From contig CAVTRI010000002.1 in the NCBI GenBank assembly GCA_963737075.1, positions 1,798,001 to 1,862,000 of the forward strand: a DNA stretch of 64,000 nucleotides, in the 5' to 3' direction. The first letter of the stretch is position 1, and each line of letters begins with the position of its first letter. The position numbers and the translations under genes were made by a program. Shown one piece after another: positions 49,783 to 58,264 of this stretch. This DNA is from CAVTRI01 sp963737075 (GTDB taxonomy: Bacteria > Actinomycetota > Acidimicrobiia > Acidimicrobiales > Palsa-688). The notes under the pieces are model-generated. The model made no database searches. It saw only the letters and a list, made by a program, of their open reading frames with translations, and was not told the origin of the DNA.

Positions 49783-50778
49783 ATGGACATCTCCTGCGCC
49801 TTTGCCACGTCGATGAGCACGCCCGATCACATCGAGCTGGCGGAGCAGCTCGGGTACCGGCGGGCGTGGTGCTACGACTCGCCGGCCCTGTACCCCGACG
49901 TGTGGGTGGCGCTGGCTCTAGCAGCCAAGCGGACGTCGCGCATCGGCCTCGGCCCCGCGGTCCTGGTGCCGAGCCTCCGGCACCCGATGACCAACGCAGC
50001 GGCGATCGCCACCCTCGCCGAGCTGGCGCCGGGGCGGGCGGCGGTCGCGGTGGGCGCCGGGTTCACGGGCCGCATGGTGCTCGGCCAGCGTCCCATGCGC
50101 TGGGCAGACGTCGAACGCTACGTCGAGGCGCTTCGGGGCTTCCTTCGCGGCGAGCCCGCCGAGTGGGATGGCGCCTGGTCACAGATGCTGCATCCTCCCG
50201 GGTTCGGCACCGCCCGGCCGGTTGACGTGCCCATCCTGATCGCAGCGGACGGACCCAAGGGGTACGCGGTTGCTGCCCGCGCGGGGGACGGGATTCTCTC
50301 TGCCGGCGTGTGGAATCCGGACGCGGCGGTGACGGAGTGGCGGGCGCTGCTCCAGTTCGGGACCGTCCTCGATGAGGGAGAAAGCCCCACCTCCTCGCGG
50401 GTGGCCGACGCCGCCGGGGCCGGCGTCGCGGTCGTCTACCACGCGATGTTCGAGCGCGGTGGACCCGACGCAGTGAAGAGCCTGCCGGGCGGCCCTGAGT
50501 GGCTGACCGGGGTGGAGTCCAGACCGGCGCACCTTCGGCATCTCACGGTGCACGACGGCCATCTCATAGCGCCCAACCCGTCGGACCGCGCCGCCTGGGA
50601 CGCCGGCGCCTCGGCACTGGCGGAGTCGATGGGCCTCACCGGGTCGGCCGCCGTGGTCGCCGACCGCCTGGCAGGGTTCGAGGCGGCCGGTGTCACCGAG
50701 ATCGCTTACCAACCAGCTGGCAGCGACATCCCCCGGGAATTGCGGACGTTCGCGGCCGCCGCCGGCATCGGTTCGTAA
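49783..50778 (+). CDS. LLM class flavin/F420-dependent oxidoreductase
   Basis: 331 residues. MDISCAFATSMSTPDHIELA and RRAWCYDSPALYPDVWVALA follow the F420-dependent methylene-H4MPT-reductase-like group. The barrel has APGRAAVAVGAGFTGRMVLG (~80-100) and VPILIAADGPKGYAVAARAG (~148-168). No Shine-Dalgarno is obvious at ATG 49783. It lies between maf and an epoxide hydrolase 9 bases downstream. Redox chemistry on an unknown substrate. Confidence 0.83.
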   Translation: MDISCAFATSMSTPDHIELAEQLGYRRAWCYDSPALYPDVWVALALAAKRTSRIGLGPAVLVPSLRHPMTNAAAIATLAELAPGRAAVAVGAGFTGRMVLGQRPMRWADVERYVEALRGFLRGEPAEWDGAWSQMLHPPGFGTARPVDVPILIAADGPKGYAVAARAGDGILSAGVWNPDAAVTEWRALLQFGTVLDEGESPTSSRVADAAGAGVAVVYHAMFERGGPDAVKSLPGGPEWLTGVESRPAHLRHLTVHDGHLIAPNPSDRAAWDAGASALAESMGLTGSAAVVADRLAGFEAAGVTEIAYQPAGSDIPRELRTFAAAAGIGS

Positions 50779-50787
50779 GCTCCCGCT

Positions 50788-51615
50788 ATGGAGCGGTTCA
50801 CCAACACGGGCTTGCAGTTCGACGTCACCGATGGCGGGCCGCCCGACGGGCCGGCTGTCATCCTCCTGCATGGGTTTCCGGAGGATCGGTCGTGCTGGGA
50901 CGCTGTCACGCCGCCGCTGCACGCGCGAGGGCTGCGGACGCTCGCTCCGGACCAGCGGGGCTACTCGCCGGGGGCGGCGCCGACCGCTCGCCACGAGTAC
51001 AGGCTGCGCCTGCTCGCCGACGACGTTCTGGCCCTCGCCGAGCAGGCGGGGGTGAACTCGTTCGACATCGTCGGCCACGACTGGGGCGCCGCCCTCGCCT
51101 GGTATCTGGCTGCGAACCACCGCGACCGGGTGCGAACCCTCACGGCGCTGTCTGTGCCTCATCCGAAGGCGTTCAGGTCGGCGATGCTGCACAGCACCCA
51201 GGCGCTGCATTCCTGGTACATGGTGTTCTTCCAGCTGCCGCAGGTCCCGGAGCGGCTGCTGGCCATCCGCGGCGGCGAGCGTATGCGGTCGGCGCTTCGC
51301 CGCAGCGGCCTCGACGACGATTTCGCGGCGCGTTATGCGGCGCGGGCCGCCGCACGCCCGGGTGGCATGACGGGCCCCCTCAACTGGTACCGGGCGCTGC
51401 CGTCGGCTCTCCGCGATCCCATCGGGGACGTGACGGTGCCGACGATGCTGGTGTGGAGCGATGGGGATCCGTTCATAACCCGCAAGTCGGCGGAGCTGTG
51501 TTCCGATTACGTCCAGGGCCCGTACCGCTTCGAGGTGCTCCCCGGAGTGTCCCACTGGATCCCCGAACAGGAGCCAGTTCGCACGGCGGAGCTGCTGCTG
51601 TCGCACTTCGGCTGA
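50788..51615 (+). CDS. epoxide hydrolase-like alpha/beta hydrolase
   Basis: 275 residues. AVILLHGFPEDRSCWD (oxyanion HGxP, ~25-40), nucleophile elbow DIVGHDWGAALAWYLA with Asp as in epoxide hydrolases and haloalkane dehalogenases, acid in LVWSDGDPFITR and His in LPGVSHWIPEQEP. The Asp nucleophile and HGFP favour an epoxide hydrolase over an esterase. It starts 9 bases after the LLM gene, so the monooxygenase-like enzyme and epoxide hydrolase could act in sequence; that is inference. Confidence 0.87.
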   Translation: MERFTNTGLQFDVTDGGPPDGPAVILLHGFPEDRSCWDAVTPPLHARGLRTLAPDQRGYSPGAAPTARHEYRLRLLADDVLALAEQAGVNSFDIVGHDWGAALAWYLAANHRDRVRTLTALSVPHPKAFRSAMLHSTQALHSWYMVFFQLPQVPERLLAIRGGERMRSALRRSGLDDDFAARYAARAAARPGGMTGPLNWYRALPSALRDPIGDVTVPTMLVWSDGDPFITRKSAELCSDYVQGPYRFEVLPGVSHWIPEQEPVRTAELLLSHFG

Positions 51616-51701
51616 GCAGACCGTCGGGCCGGGTTTCGCGCGCAGTCGGCACAGGGGTCGCGCCCTGTGGATGGCGGCATCGCGCGCGTAGCGTTGACGC
51701 G

Positions 51702-51866
51702 ATGGCGCAAGCCAGCATTAGGGTCGTGGACCTTCAGCACGGCGACGAGACCGTGAAGTACGGGCGGGTGACGCACCGCGAAGGTCGCAAGGTGTGGTTC
51801 GAGGACCGCATCGTCATGTTCCCCTCTCCGGACGACGAGGTGCAGCTGGCCGAGCCGTCCCGCTGA
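51702..51866 (+). CDS. small hypothetical protein
   Basis: 54 codons starting MAQASIRVVDLQHGDETVKY and ending PSPDDEVQLAEPSR. The composition is that of a real small protein: alternating hydrophobic/charged strands and no Arg/Pro excess like the repeat DNA downstream. ATG 51702 with weak upstream purines. 86 bases after the hydrolase. A small beta-rich protein of unknown function; moderate confidence that it is expressed. Confidence 0.5.
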   Translation: MAQASIRVVDLQHGDETVKYGRVTHREGRKVWFEDRIVMFPSPDDEVQLAEPSR

Positions 51867-51912
51867 GCGTTCCGCCGGGCGGTTTGCCGCAGGCGGCATT
51901 CAGGTCTACGCG

Positions 51913-52165
51913 GCGGTCCCGATCGCGCCTTCTGGGTCCGCGCGGGGCGGTCCCGATCGCGCCTTCGGCTCAGCGCGGGCGGTCCCGATCGCGCCTTCTG
52001 CTCCGAGCGGGCGGTGCCGAGCGCGCCTTCTGCTTAGCGCGGCGTTCCCGATCGCGCCATGTGCTCCGAGCGGGCGGTGCCGAGCGCGCCTTCGGCTCCG
52101 AGCGGGCGGTGCCGAGCGCGCCTTCGGCTCAGCGCGGGCGCTGCCGATCGCGCCATCTGGCTGGG
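51913..52165 (+). repeat. 32-bp tandem repeat array (about 8 units)
   Basis: Units of ~32-34 bases with core GCGGTCCCGATCGCGCCTTC and a variable tail like TGCTCCGAGCGG or GGCTCAGCGCGG. T/G and C/G variants alternate (CCCGAT vs GCCGAG). About eight units in a row, without spacers, so not CRISPR. The array ends in the 28-bp stem-loop TCGCGCC-N14-GGCGCGA at 52148-52175, whose left arm is also part of the unit core. Confidence 0.8.
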
Positions 52166-52337
52166 TTTGGCGCGACACGGCGTCGAGGTTGTCGTGCGTG
52201 GCGCGTTGGGGCATCAAATGTGACATCAGATCGCACCGCACATGATCAGTAAGGCGCTTGACCGCGCCACAGAAGGGCGCTTGGCGCGACGGGTATCGCG
52301 AGCGCTCGCGCCACAAGCGGCGCTCGCGCCAGCAGGA

Positions 52338-53345
52338 GGCGCCCCCCGCAACAGGCGGTTCCCGCCAGCGGCGGCCCCGCGGGGAGGCGGTTCCCGCCAG
52401 CGGCGGCCCCGCGGGGAGGCGGTTCTCGCCAGCGGCGGCCCCGCCCGAGGCGAGCCCCGCGAGGAGGCGGGCCCCGCCCGAGGCGGTCCCCACAACAGGC
52501 GGTCCCGCCAGGGGCGGTCCCCGCAACAGGCGGGACCCGCGAGGAGGCGGCCTCGCAGGAGGCGGCCCCGCAGGAGGCGGTTCCCGCAACCGGCGAGCCC
52601 CGCGGGGAGGCGGCGCCGCCCGAGGCGGCCCCGCAGGAGGCGGTTCCCGCAACCGGCGAGCCCCGCGGGGAGGCGGCGCCGCCCGAGGCGGTTCCCGCAA
52701 CCGGCGAGCCCCGCGGGGAGGCGGCGCCGCCCGAGGCGGTCCCCGCAACCGGCGAGCCCCGCGAGGAGGCGGCCCCCCGAACAGGCGGTTCCCGCCAGCG
52801 GCGGGCCCCGCGGGGAGGCGGTTCCCGCCAGCGGCGGGCCCCGCGAGGAGGCGAGTCCCGCGGGGAGGCGAGTCCCGCGGGGAGGCGGGTCCCGCGGGGA
52901 GGCGGGTCCCGCGGGGAGGCGGGTCCCGCGGGAGGCGAGTCCCGCGGGGAGGCGGGTCCCGCGGGGAGGCGAGTCCCGCGGGGAGGCGGGTCCCGCGAGG
53001 AGGCGGGTCCCGCGGGGAGGCGGGTCCCGCGAGGAGGCGGGTCCCGCGAGGAGGCGGTCCCCGCAACCGGCGAGCCCCGCAGGAGGCGAGCCCCGCAACC
53101 GGCGGGACCCGCGAGGAGGCGAGTCCCGCGGGGAGGCGGGTCCCGCGGGAGGCGAGTCCCGCGGGGAGGCGGGTCCCGCGAGGAGGCGGTCCCCGCAACC
53201 GGCGGTCCCCGCGAGGAGGCGGTCCCCGCCAGACGCGGGTCCCGCGAGGAGGCGGTCCCCGCAACCCGGCGGGACCCGCGAGGAGGCGGGCCCCGCAAAA
53301 GACAGACCCCGCAAAAGACAGACTCCGCAAAAGACAGGCCCCGCA
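52338..53345 (+). repeat. 17-bp tandem repeat array of short palindromes (about 60 units)
   Basis: About 1 kb of units with period 16-17 bases. The conserved core is GGCGGGTCCCGC, a palindromic GCGGG-T-CCCGC or close variants. A 4-5 base linker follows, drawn from a small set: GGGGA, GAGGA, AACC, CAGC, AGGA. Higher-order blocks repeat around 52576-52760. The 3' end changes to CCCCGCAAAAGACAG units. Long open frames run through it in several frames on both strands because the sequence lacks stop triplets; none looks like a gene. With the adjacent 32-bp array this makes 1.4 kb without genes. Confidence 0.85.
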
Positions 53346-53368
53346 AGCCCGAAAATCTCAAGGAGAAT

Positions 53369-54256
53369 TCAGACGAGCCCCTTGGGTTCGATCGCCGCGA
53401 TCTGGGGCATGGCGGGAGCGAGCACTTCCTCCAGCCAGCGGGAGGGTTCGGGTCCCACCGCGCCGGCCATCAGCGTGGACACGCCCACGGCGGCGAACCC
53501 TTCCGCCCTTTCCACCAGACCGTCGGCGTCGATGTCGGGCGGGACGTTGCCGAACAGTGCCGTGGCTTCGATCGTCGTTGGGTCGCGCCCCACGGTGTCG
53601 CAGTGCCGGCGGAGCACGTCGAGCTTGTGGGCGACGACGTCCGGAGACCCGAAGATGTTGCAGGCGTCGGCGTAGGTGGCGACCAGCCGCAGCGTCTTCC
53701 GTTCGCCGCTGCCGCCGATCATGATCCGCGGGCGGGGCCGGCTGACGGGGGCGGGAACGCAGAGCGTCTCCTCCAGCGTGTAATGGCGGCCCCGGTAGGG
53801 GCCGTTGTCGTCGCTCCACATCTGCAGGCATATCTGGATTGCCTCTTCCAATCGCTCGAACCGCTCGGCCACCCGCGGGAACGGCACACCGAGGCCGACG
53901 TGCTCCCGCTCGTACCAGGCGGCGCCGATGCCGAGCTCAGCCCTTCCGCCGGACACGACGTCGAGCGTCGTCACCGTCTTCGCCAGCAGCCCCGCGTGAC
54001 GATAGGTCACGCCGGTGACCAGCAGGCGCACGCGGACGCTCTCCGTCCGGCCGGCGACGAAGCCGAGCGCGGAGTAGCCCTCCAACATCGGGTCCTCGGC
54101 GGGAGCGACCCGGTCCATCTGGAACCAGTGGTCCATGAACGACAGCGTCCGCACGCCAACCGTTTCGGCGGTCCGGGCGAGTGTGGTGAGACCGGGACCG
54201 ATGGCATCAGGTGATCCGGCCCAGTCGAAACGGGAGACGTGCAGGTCGATGTTCAC
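53369..54256 (-). CDS. LLM class F420-dependent oxidoreductase
   Basis: 295 residues. NIDLHVSRFDWAG, LSFMDHWFQMDRVAPAED (~40-57), VVSGGRAELGIGAAWYEREH (~100-120) and RPRIMIGGSGERKTLRLVAT (~175-195) match TIGR03560-like F420 enzymes. GTG 54256 overlaps the stop of the hotdog gene by 4 bases (GTGA). It is the last gene of the operon amine oxidase, hotdog, LLM. It ends 23 bases from the 17-bp repeat array, which may follow its terminator. Substrate unknown. Confidence 0.86.
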   Translation of the reverse strand: MNIDLHVSRFDWAGSPDAIGPGLTTLARTAETVGVRTLSFMDHWFQMDRVAPAEDPMLEGYSALGFVAGRTESVRVRLLVTGVTYRHAGLLAKTVTTLDVVSGGRAELGIGAAWYEREHVGLGVPFPRVAERFERLEEAIQICLQMWSDDNGPYRGRHYTLEETLCVPAPVSRPRPRIMIGGSGERKTLRLVATYADACNIFGSPDVVAHKLDVLRRHCDTVGRDPTTIEATALFGNVPPDIDADGLVERAEGFAAVGVSTLMAGAVGPEPSRWLEEVLAPAMPQIAAIEPKGLV

Positions 54257-55173
54257 GAATCCGTCCGTCCAGCGGGAGCCAACCGGTCTGCCGGGTATCC
54301 GGGGTACGAGTCCTTGAACACCCCCGAATGCAGCAGCACGGCAGCGACCGGCCGGTCGCCGTCGCGGACGGTCGTGCGGACCCAGTGCGACTCTGTGCGC
54401 CGGCTCTGGCTGAGCGCCACGACCTCGTAATCCAGCCGGTACTCCTGGTCCACAAACACCGGCCCGTCCAGCATCCGCACCTCCAGGTCCAGGAACAGCC
54501 CGTTCACCGGCTGGCGAATCGGCCAGCGCGGGGGCATCTTGTTGGTCAGGACGCTCAGCATCTCCATGGGTAAGACGGCCCGCCCCCACGGCGACGACGC
54601 CGCCCCCTCCGCCGTGTACCACGGGTGAGGCTCGGTGACGACGGCCAGCTTCTCCGCCAGCGAAAACGGGTACAGCGGCCCGTTGCCCTCCTCCGCCGGG
54701 ATGGCTGCCGTCCGCTCGTCCCCAGTCATCCCGACGTGCATCTGGTCGATGACGAACAGCTCTCCCGGATCACCCATCGCCTCCATCCGCTCCTCGAGCG
54801 CCGTGCGGCCGGGCCCGACTGACGCGCTCCCTGCCAGCACGGGCGTCCCGTCCGCCTTGTGGGCCTCGATCTTCGCCATGTCGGGCCCGGTCGTCGTCAG
54901 CGACGCCTGCACTTCTTCGCCTTCGATCACCATGGTCCGGAAATGGCTGCTGATGCAGCCTCGCTCCCACCACGCGGGTCCCCACAGCGCCACCGCGAGC
55001 GGGTCGAACTGGCTGAAGTGGGTGGGCGCCTCGATCGGCGCGCCCGGCAGCCCCAGGCCCTTGGCCGTCGCCGCGTCGTGGATGCTTTTGCGACCGTCGT
55101 GGTCCTGCTCGGCGAGCAGCTGCACAGGAGTGCGCAGCGGGCCGGTGATCGTGATCGGGGTGTCGAAGCGCAT
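54253..55173 (-). CDS. double hotdog-fold protein, MaoC-like (putative hydratase)
   Basis: 306 residues that read as two hotdog modules. Module 1 has LGLPGAPIEAPTHFSQFDPL, WWERGCISSHFRTMVIEGEE and a long excursion; module 2 has NGLFLDLEVRMLDGPVFVDQ and YRLDYEVVALSQSRRTES. The wording resembles MaoC/FAS1-type dehydratase relatives, but the D-x5-H hydratase motif is not obvious, so catalysis is uncertain. ATG 55173. Between the amine oxidase (23-base gap) and LLM genes in one operon. It might act on a CoA ester. Confidence 0.62.
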   Translation of the reverse strand: MRFDTPITITGPLRTPVQLLAEQDHDGRKSIHDAATAKGLGLPGAPIEAPTHFSQFDPLAVALWGPAWWERGCISSHFRTMVIEGEEVQASLTTTGPDMAKIEAHKADGTPVLAGSASVGPGRTALEERMEAMGDPGELFVIDQMHVGMTGDERTAAIPAEEGNGPLYPFSLAEKLAVVTEPHPWYTAEGAASSPWGRAVLPMEMLSVLTNKMPPRWPIRQPVNGLFLDLEVRMLDGPVFVDQEYRLDYEVVALSQSRRTESHWVRTTVRDGDRPVAAVLLHSGVFKDSYPGYPADRLAPAGRTDS

Positions 55174-55196
55174 GCGACGACTGTAGGACCAATGTC

Positions 55197-56546
55197 TCAG
55201 CCGAGGGCCAGGATGTCCTCCGCTGCCTGCTCCCCGGACCGGACGGCGCCTTCCATGTATCCGTTCCACACCGGAGAGCACTCGGCGCCGGCCCAGTGGA
55301 TGCGGCCCACCGGGGCGCGCAGGGCGTGGCCGAACGCGCTCCACACCCCGGGGGTGAAATGCGCCCCATAGCAGCCCCGGGTGAACGGCTCCGCCATCCA
55401 ATCCCGCTCCACATACTCCCGGCAGGTCCGGGCACGCGGCCCGAAGTACCGCGCCAGACAGTCGATAGCCGTCTGGCGGCGCTCCTCGGGACGGCGTCTA
55501 GCCCAGCTCCGGCCGTCGTCGCCTTCCATGAACCCGAGCAGGACGCCCGGTGATCCTGAGGGCGGTGAGTTGTCGAAGGTGATCTTCACCGGACCCTCGT
55601 CCGACGCCGCCTGCCCGGTCAGCCCGTCTGACCGCCACCACGGCTCGTCGTAGACCGCGTGAAACTTGATCACCGATCCTGCCGGCACCCGCTGTGTCAA
55701 CTGATCCCTCCACGACGGCACCGCCGGCTCGTAGGTGAGCCGCCCGGCCAGCGTGGGCGGCACGGTCACTACCACCCGGTCGCCCTCATGTGCCGTCCCG
55801 TCGTGACAGGCGACCACCACCCGGTCGTCGCGTTGCTCCACGCCGCTGACAGACGCCCGCAGTCGCACGGCGCCTTCGAGCTCGGACGCCAGCTGCTCCG
55901 CGACTCGGACCGAACCGCCCACGATGCGGTCCTGCTGCGCCCCCCGCTCGGTCGAGGTGAGTACTTCCAGGTCGGTGCCGGAGTGGGCGTAAAACATGGC
56001 GTGCATCGCCGAGATCTCCTTGGCTTCCGCCGCGAAGACCGCCTCCGTCACCACCCGGAAATACGCCCGCGCCGTCCGGGTGCGCAGGTTGCGCCGGATC
56101 CACGTCTCGAATGTCTGCCCGTCGAGTCTCTCCGCGCCCGGCGCCGTCCACGGCTCGTCCAGCGGCACACGCCCGGCGGCCCGGTTGAACCGGGTCAACC
56201 CCTGAAACAAATCGGCCAGCACGAACGGATTCAGCCGCGGCACCGCCCCCCGCTTGGATGCCATCCGGGTCAGCCCCCCACCCAGCGACACGACGTGCTG
56301 GCCGTGGTTGTAGGTGGGGAACGTCTCCAGCTTCAGCTCGGCCACCAGCTCGTACATGCGGTTCTGTGTCGGCCCGATCCACTGGCCCCCGAGCTCGACG
56401 GGGGAGCCGTCCATTGTCCACCCGTTCTCGGTGCGGCCGCCCACTCGACCCCGGGCTTCGAGCACGGTCACGTCCACGCCTGCGCCGGCCAACCGTCGGG
56501 CCGCGGATAGCCCGGACAGCCCCGCCCCAACGATCACCACCCTCAC
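55197..56546 (-). CDS. flavin-containing amine oxidase / FAD-dependent oxidoreductase
   Basis: 449 residues. The dinucleotide-binding start VVIVGAGLSGLSAARRLAGA with VLEARGRVGGRT is the amine oxidase GG motif. ELGGQWIGPTQ (~55) and the C-terminal RIHWAGAECSPVWNGYMEGA follow the MAO family. FAD would be bound tightly; some members are covalent, which I cannot tell here. First gene of a minus-strand operon with a hotdog protein and an LLM enzyme. Its upstream region is occupied by copy B of the palindromic repeat, so its promoter is probably inside or upstream of that repeat. Confidence 0.9.
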   Translation of the reverse strand: MRVVIVGAGLSGLSAARRLAGAGVDVTVLEARGRVGGRTENGWTMDGSPVELGGQWIGPTQNRMYELVAELKLETFPTYNHGQHVVSLGGGLTRMASKRGAVPRLNPFVLADLFQGLTRFNRAAGRVPLDEPWTAPGAERLDGQTFETWIRRNLRTRTARAYFRVVTEAVFAAEAKEISAMHAMFYAHSGTDLEVLTSTERGAQQDRIVGGSVRVAEQLASELEGAVRLRASVSGVEQRDDRVVVACHDGTAHEGDRVVVTVPPTLAGRLTYEPAVPSWRDQLTQRVPAGSVIKFHAVYDEPWWRSDGLTGQAASDEGPVKITFDNSPPSGSPGVLLGFMEGDDGRSWARRRPEERRQTAIDCLARYFGPRARTCREYVERDWMAEPFTRGCYGAHFTPGVWSAFGHALRAPVGRIHWAGAECSPVWNGYMEGAVRSGEQAAEDILALG

Positions 56547-56555
56547 GCCAGCAGG

Positions 56556-56667
56556 CTAGTGGGCCGGCCAGAAACTCGACGCCGGAAACTCGGCGATGAA
56601 AAGACCTGGTCGCGAGGCCTGATCGAACAGCGAGTTTCCGGCGCCGAGTTCGCAGGCGGCCCACTAG
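56556..56667 (-). repeat. MITE-like palindromic repeat, copy B
   Basis: 112 bases with outer arms CTAGTGGGCCGGCC and GGCGGCCCACTAG, and inner blocks GAAACTCGACGCCGGAAACT and AGTTTCCGGCGCCGAGTTCG, pairing as an imperfect inverted repeat of about 33 bases around a ~45-base centre. It equals copy A in reverse orientation with only a handful of differences. It lies between the methyltransferase stop and the amine oxidase start, so it is not a convergent terminator here. Confidence 0.75.
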
Positions 56668-56673
56668 AGCGGG

Positions 56674-57321
56674 CTACGGCTTTCGTAGGAGGAGGTACGA
56701 GCGATCGCTCGGGTGTTCGACTCCCGGGTACGGTCGCCGGTCGATGCGGGCGACCATCTCCAACCCTATCCCGGCAAGCGCGTCGAGCTCCTCGACAGGA
56801 TCGAGGAACCGGAACGTCAAATCCACGTCTTGACCGAGCCACTGGGTGAAGGTCTTGTGCTCGCCGGGACCGACCTCGCCGTCGCGGACGTGGAACGCCA
56901 GCAACAGGTGGCCGCCGGGGCGCAGCACTCTGCGGAGCTCGGCATAGGCCGCCCGCCGCTCCTCGGCGATCAGATGGATGACCGCGTAGAAACAGACGAT
57001 CGCGCCGATGGTCGACGCCGCCAGGGGGAGGGCAAGCATGTCGCCTGCTGCCGCTGGGATGCCGTACGAGCGGAGAGCGATGGCGCACATGGCCGGAGAA
57101 AGGTCGATCCCCACGGGCCTGACTGTTCCGCGGTTCAGGTAGGCGGCGACATGGCCCGGGCCACAGCCGATGTCGGCGACCGGGCCGGCCCCGACGAACG
57201 ACGTCATCAGATCGAGGAGTGCCCGGTCGAGGGGCTTGCCGTCGAGCTCGGTGCGCATCTCGGCCGCGTACCGTGCAGCGACAGCGTCGTAGCTGCCGCG
57301 GGCTCCGGCCCCTTCGCTCAC
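56674..57321 (-). CDS. class I SAM-dependent methyltransferase
   Basis: 215 residues. Motif I is VADIGCGPGHVAAYLNRGTV (~48-67), the motif II acid is in PVGIDLSPAMCAIA, and VLRPGGHLLLAFHVRDGEVG follows at ~125-145. The pattern is of UbiE/Methyltransf_11 small-molecule methyltransferases. Its ATG overlaps the LLM stop by 4 bases, so it is the second gene of an LLM-methyltransferase operon. Copy B of the palindromic repeat lies 6 bases after its stop. Confidence 0.86.
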   Translation of the reverse strand: MSEGAGARGSYDAVAARYAAEMRTELDGKPLDRALLDLMTSFVGAGPVADIGCGPGHVAAYLNRGTVRPVGIDLSPAMCAIALRSYGIPAAAGDMLALPLAASTIGAIVCFYAVIHLIAEERRAAYAELRRVLRPGGHLLLAFHVRDGEVGPGEHKTFTQWLGQDVDLTFRFLDPVEELDALAGIGLEMVARIDRRPYPGVEHPSDRSYLLLRKP

Positions 57322-58232
57322 TTCCCCGACAGTTCCTCGACGATCGGCTCCATAGCGTCGAGGGTCGCGTCGAACACCACTATGTATGAGATGCCGACCC
57401 GCTCACGGGCGGCGACGAGCCGCTCGATGACCTCTTCGCGCGACCCCACCAGCGCGAGGGGGCTCGTCCGCACGGCATCGGCCGGCACACCCCAGGCGGC
57501 CGCCAGCCGGTCCACCTGCGTGTCGAGCGGGTCACCGATCGATACGGCCTGCACCAGGAGGTTGAACTCCAGGGATTCGGCGCGTTCGCCGGCTCTCTGC
57601 CGCACGAACGCGGACCGCTCAGCGAGGGCATCGAGCGAGCCTCCCGTCGGCGCCAGCGAGGACCCGGTCCAGGTGAGCCCGGTGAGGCCGATGATGTCCG
57701 CTTCGTCGGCTGCCAGCGACATGGTGGCGTCGCCGTGGCCCCCGATGAGCAGCGGCGGGTGCGGGCGCTGGTGCGGGGCAGGCACCGCGGCCGCGATCTC
57801 GGACACACCCGGCATGGCGGGCGAACCCGACCACGCAGCCTTCATAGCCCGCACTGCTTCGCCCAGACGGGCGGCCCTCACCGGGGGGCGGTCGTAGGCG
57901 ACGCCCAGCAGGTCGTACTCGTCGCGGGCCCAACCGGCCCCCAACCCCAGCTCGAGGCGTCCTTCGGTCAACAGGTCGACCGTGGCCCCTTCCTGCGCCA
58001 GGCGAAGCGGGTGGAAGAAGTCGCTGTTGATGACCAGCGTCCCCACCCGTAGCGACGTCGTCGCTTCTGCCGCAGTCACCAAGGGAGCGAAGCTCGAGAG
58101 CATGCCCAGGTGGTCCGGGACCAGAAGTGTTGACCAGCCGCCGGCTTCGAGCCGCTGAGCCAGGGCTCGCAGCTCCCCGCGGGATCGAACCTGGACCGCG
58201 CTCAGACCAAAGCGGAACGTGCCGGCACTCAT
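57318..58232 (-). CDS. LLM class F420-dependent oxidoreductase
   Basis: 304 residues. FRFGLSAVQVRSRGELRALA, GGWSTLLVPDHLGMLSSFAP, LLTEGRLELGLGAGWARDEY (~95-114) and RPHPPLLIGGHGDATMSLAA (~160-180) match the F420-binding group (TIGR03621-like). ATG 58232 matches the family N-terminus. It is divergent from the SelW-like gene across only 32 bases, which hold a perfect 22-base palindrome. First gene of the unit with the methyltransferase. Substrate unknown. Confidence 0.87.
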   Translation of the reverse strand: MSAGTFRFGLSAVQVRSRGELRALAQRLEAGGWSTLLVPDHLGMLSSFAPLVTAAEATTSLRVGTLVINSDFFHPLRLAQEGATVDLLTEGRLELGLGAGWARDEYDLLGVAYDRPPVRAARLGEAVRAMKAAWSGSPAMPGVSEIAAAVPAPHQRPHPPLLIGGHGDATMSLAADEADIIGLTGLTWTGSSLAPTGGSLDALAERSAFVRQRAGERAESLEFNLLVQAVSIGDPLDTQVDRLAAAWGVPADAVRTSPLALVGSREEVIERLVAARERVGISYIVVFDATLDAMEPIVEELSGK

Positions 58233-58237
58233 CGCCT

Positions 58238-58259
58238 GAGGGTAACCCCGGTTACCCTC
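58238..58259. promoter_or_regulatory. 22-bp perfect palindrome in a divergent promoter
   Basis: GAGGGTAACC-CC-GGTTACCCTC, 10-base perfect arms, fills most of the 32 bases between the divergent LLM (58232) and SelW-like (58265) starts. It is a strong candidate operator controlling both directions, though it may also fold at both mRNA 5' ends. No regulator gene is adjacent. Confidence 0.6.
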
Positions 58260-58264
58260 TTCGA

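Noticed and set aside
50499..51701. Plus-strand frame running through the LLM and epoxide hydrolase genes
   Set aside because: Arg-rich shadow of two well-supported genes; only its last 54 codons (51702-51866) look like a separate small gene.
51906..53345. Possible CRISPR array
   Set aside because: Units are contiguous 17- and 32-base repeats without unique spacers of constant length, and no cas genes are present.
52242..53724. Several 360-490-codon open frames on both strands across the 17-bp array
   Set aside because: They are open because the repeat lacks stop triplets; products are Arg/Pro/Gly repeats without starts or ribosome sites, and they overlap each other and the LLM gene.
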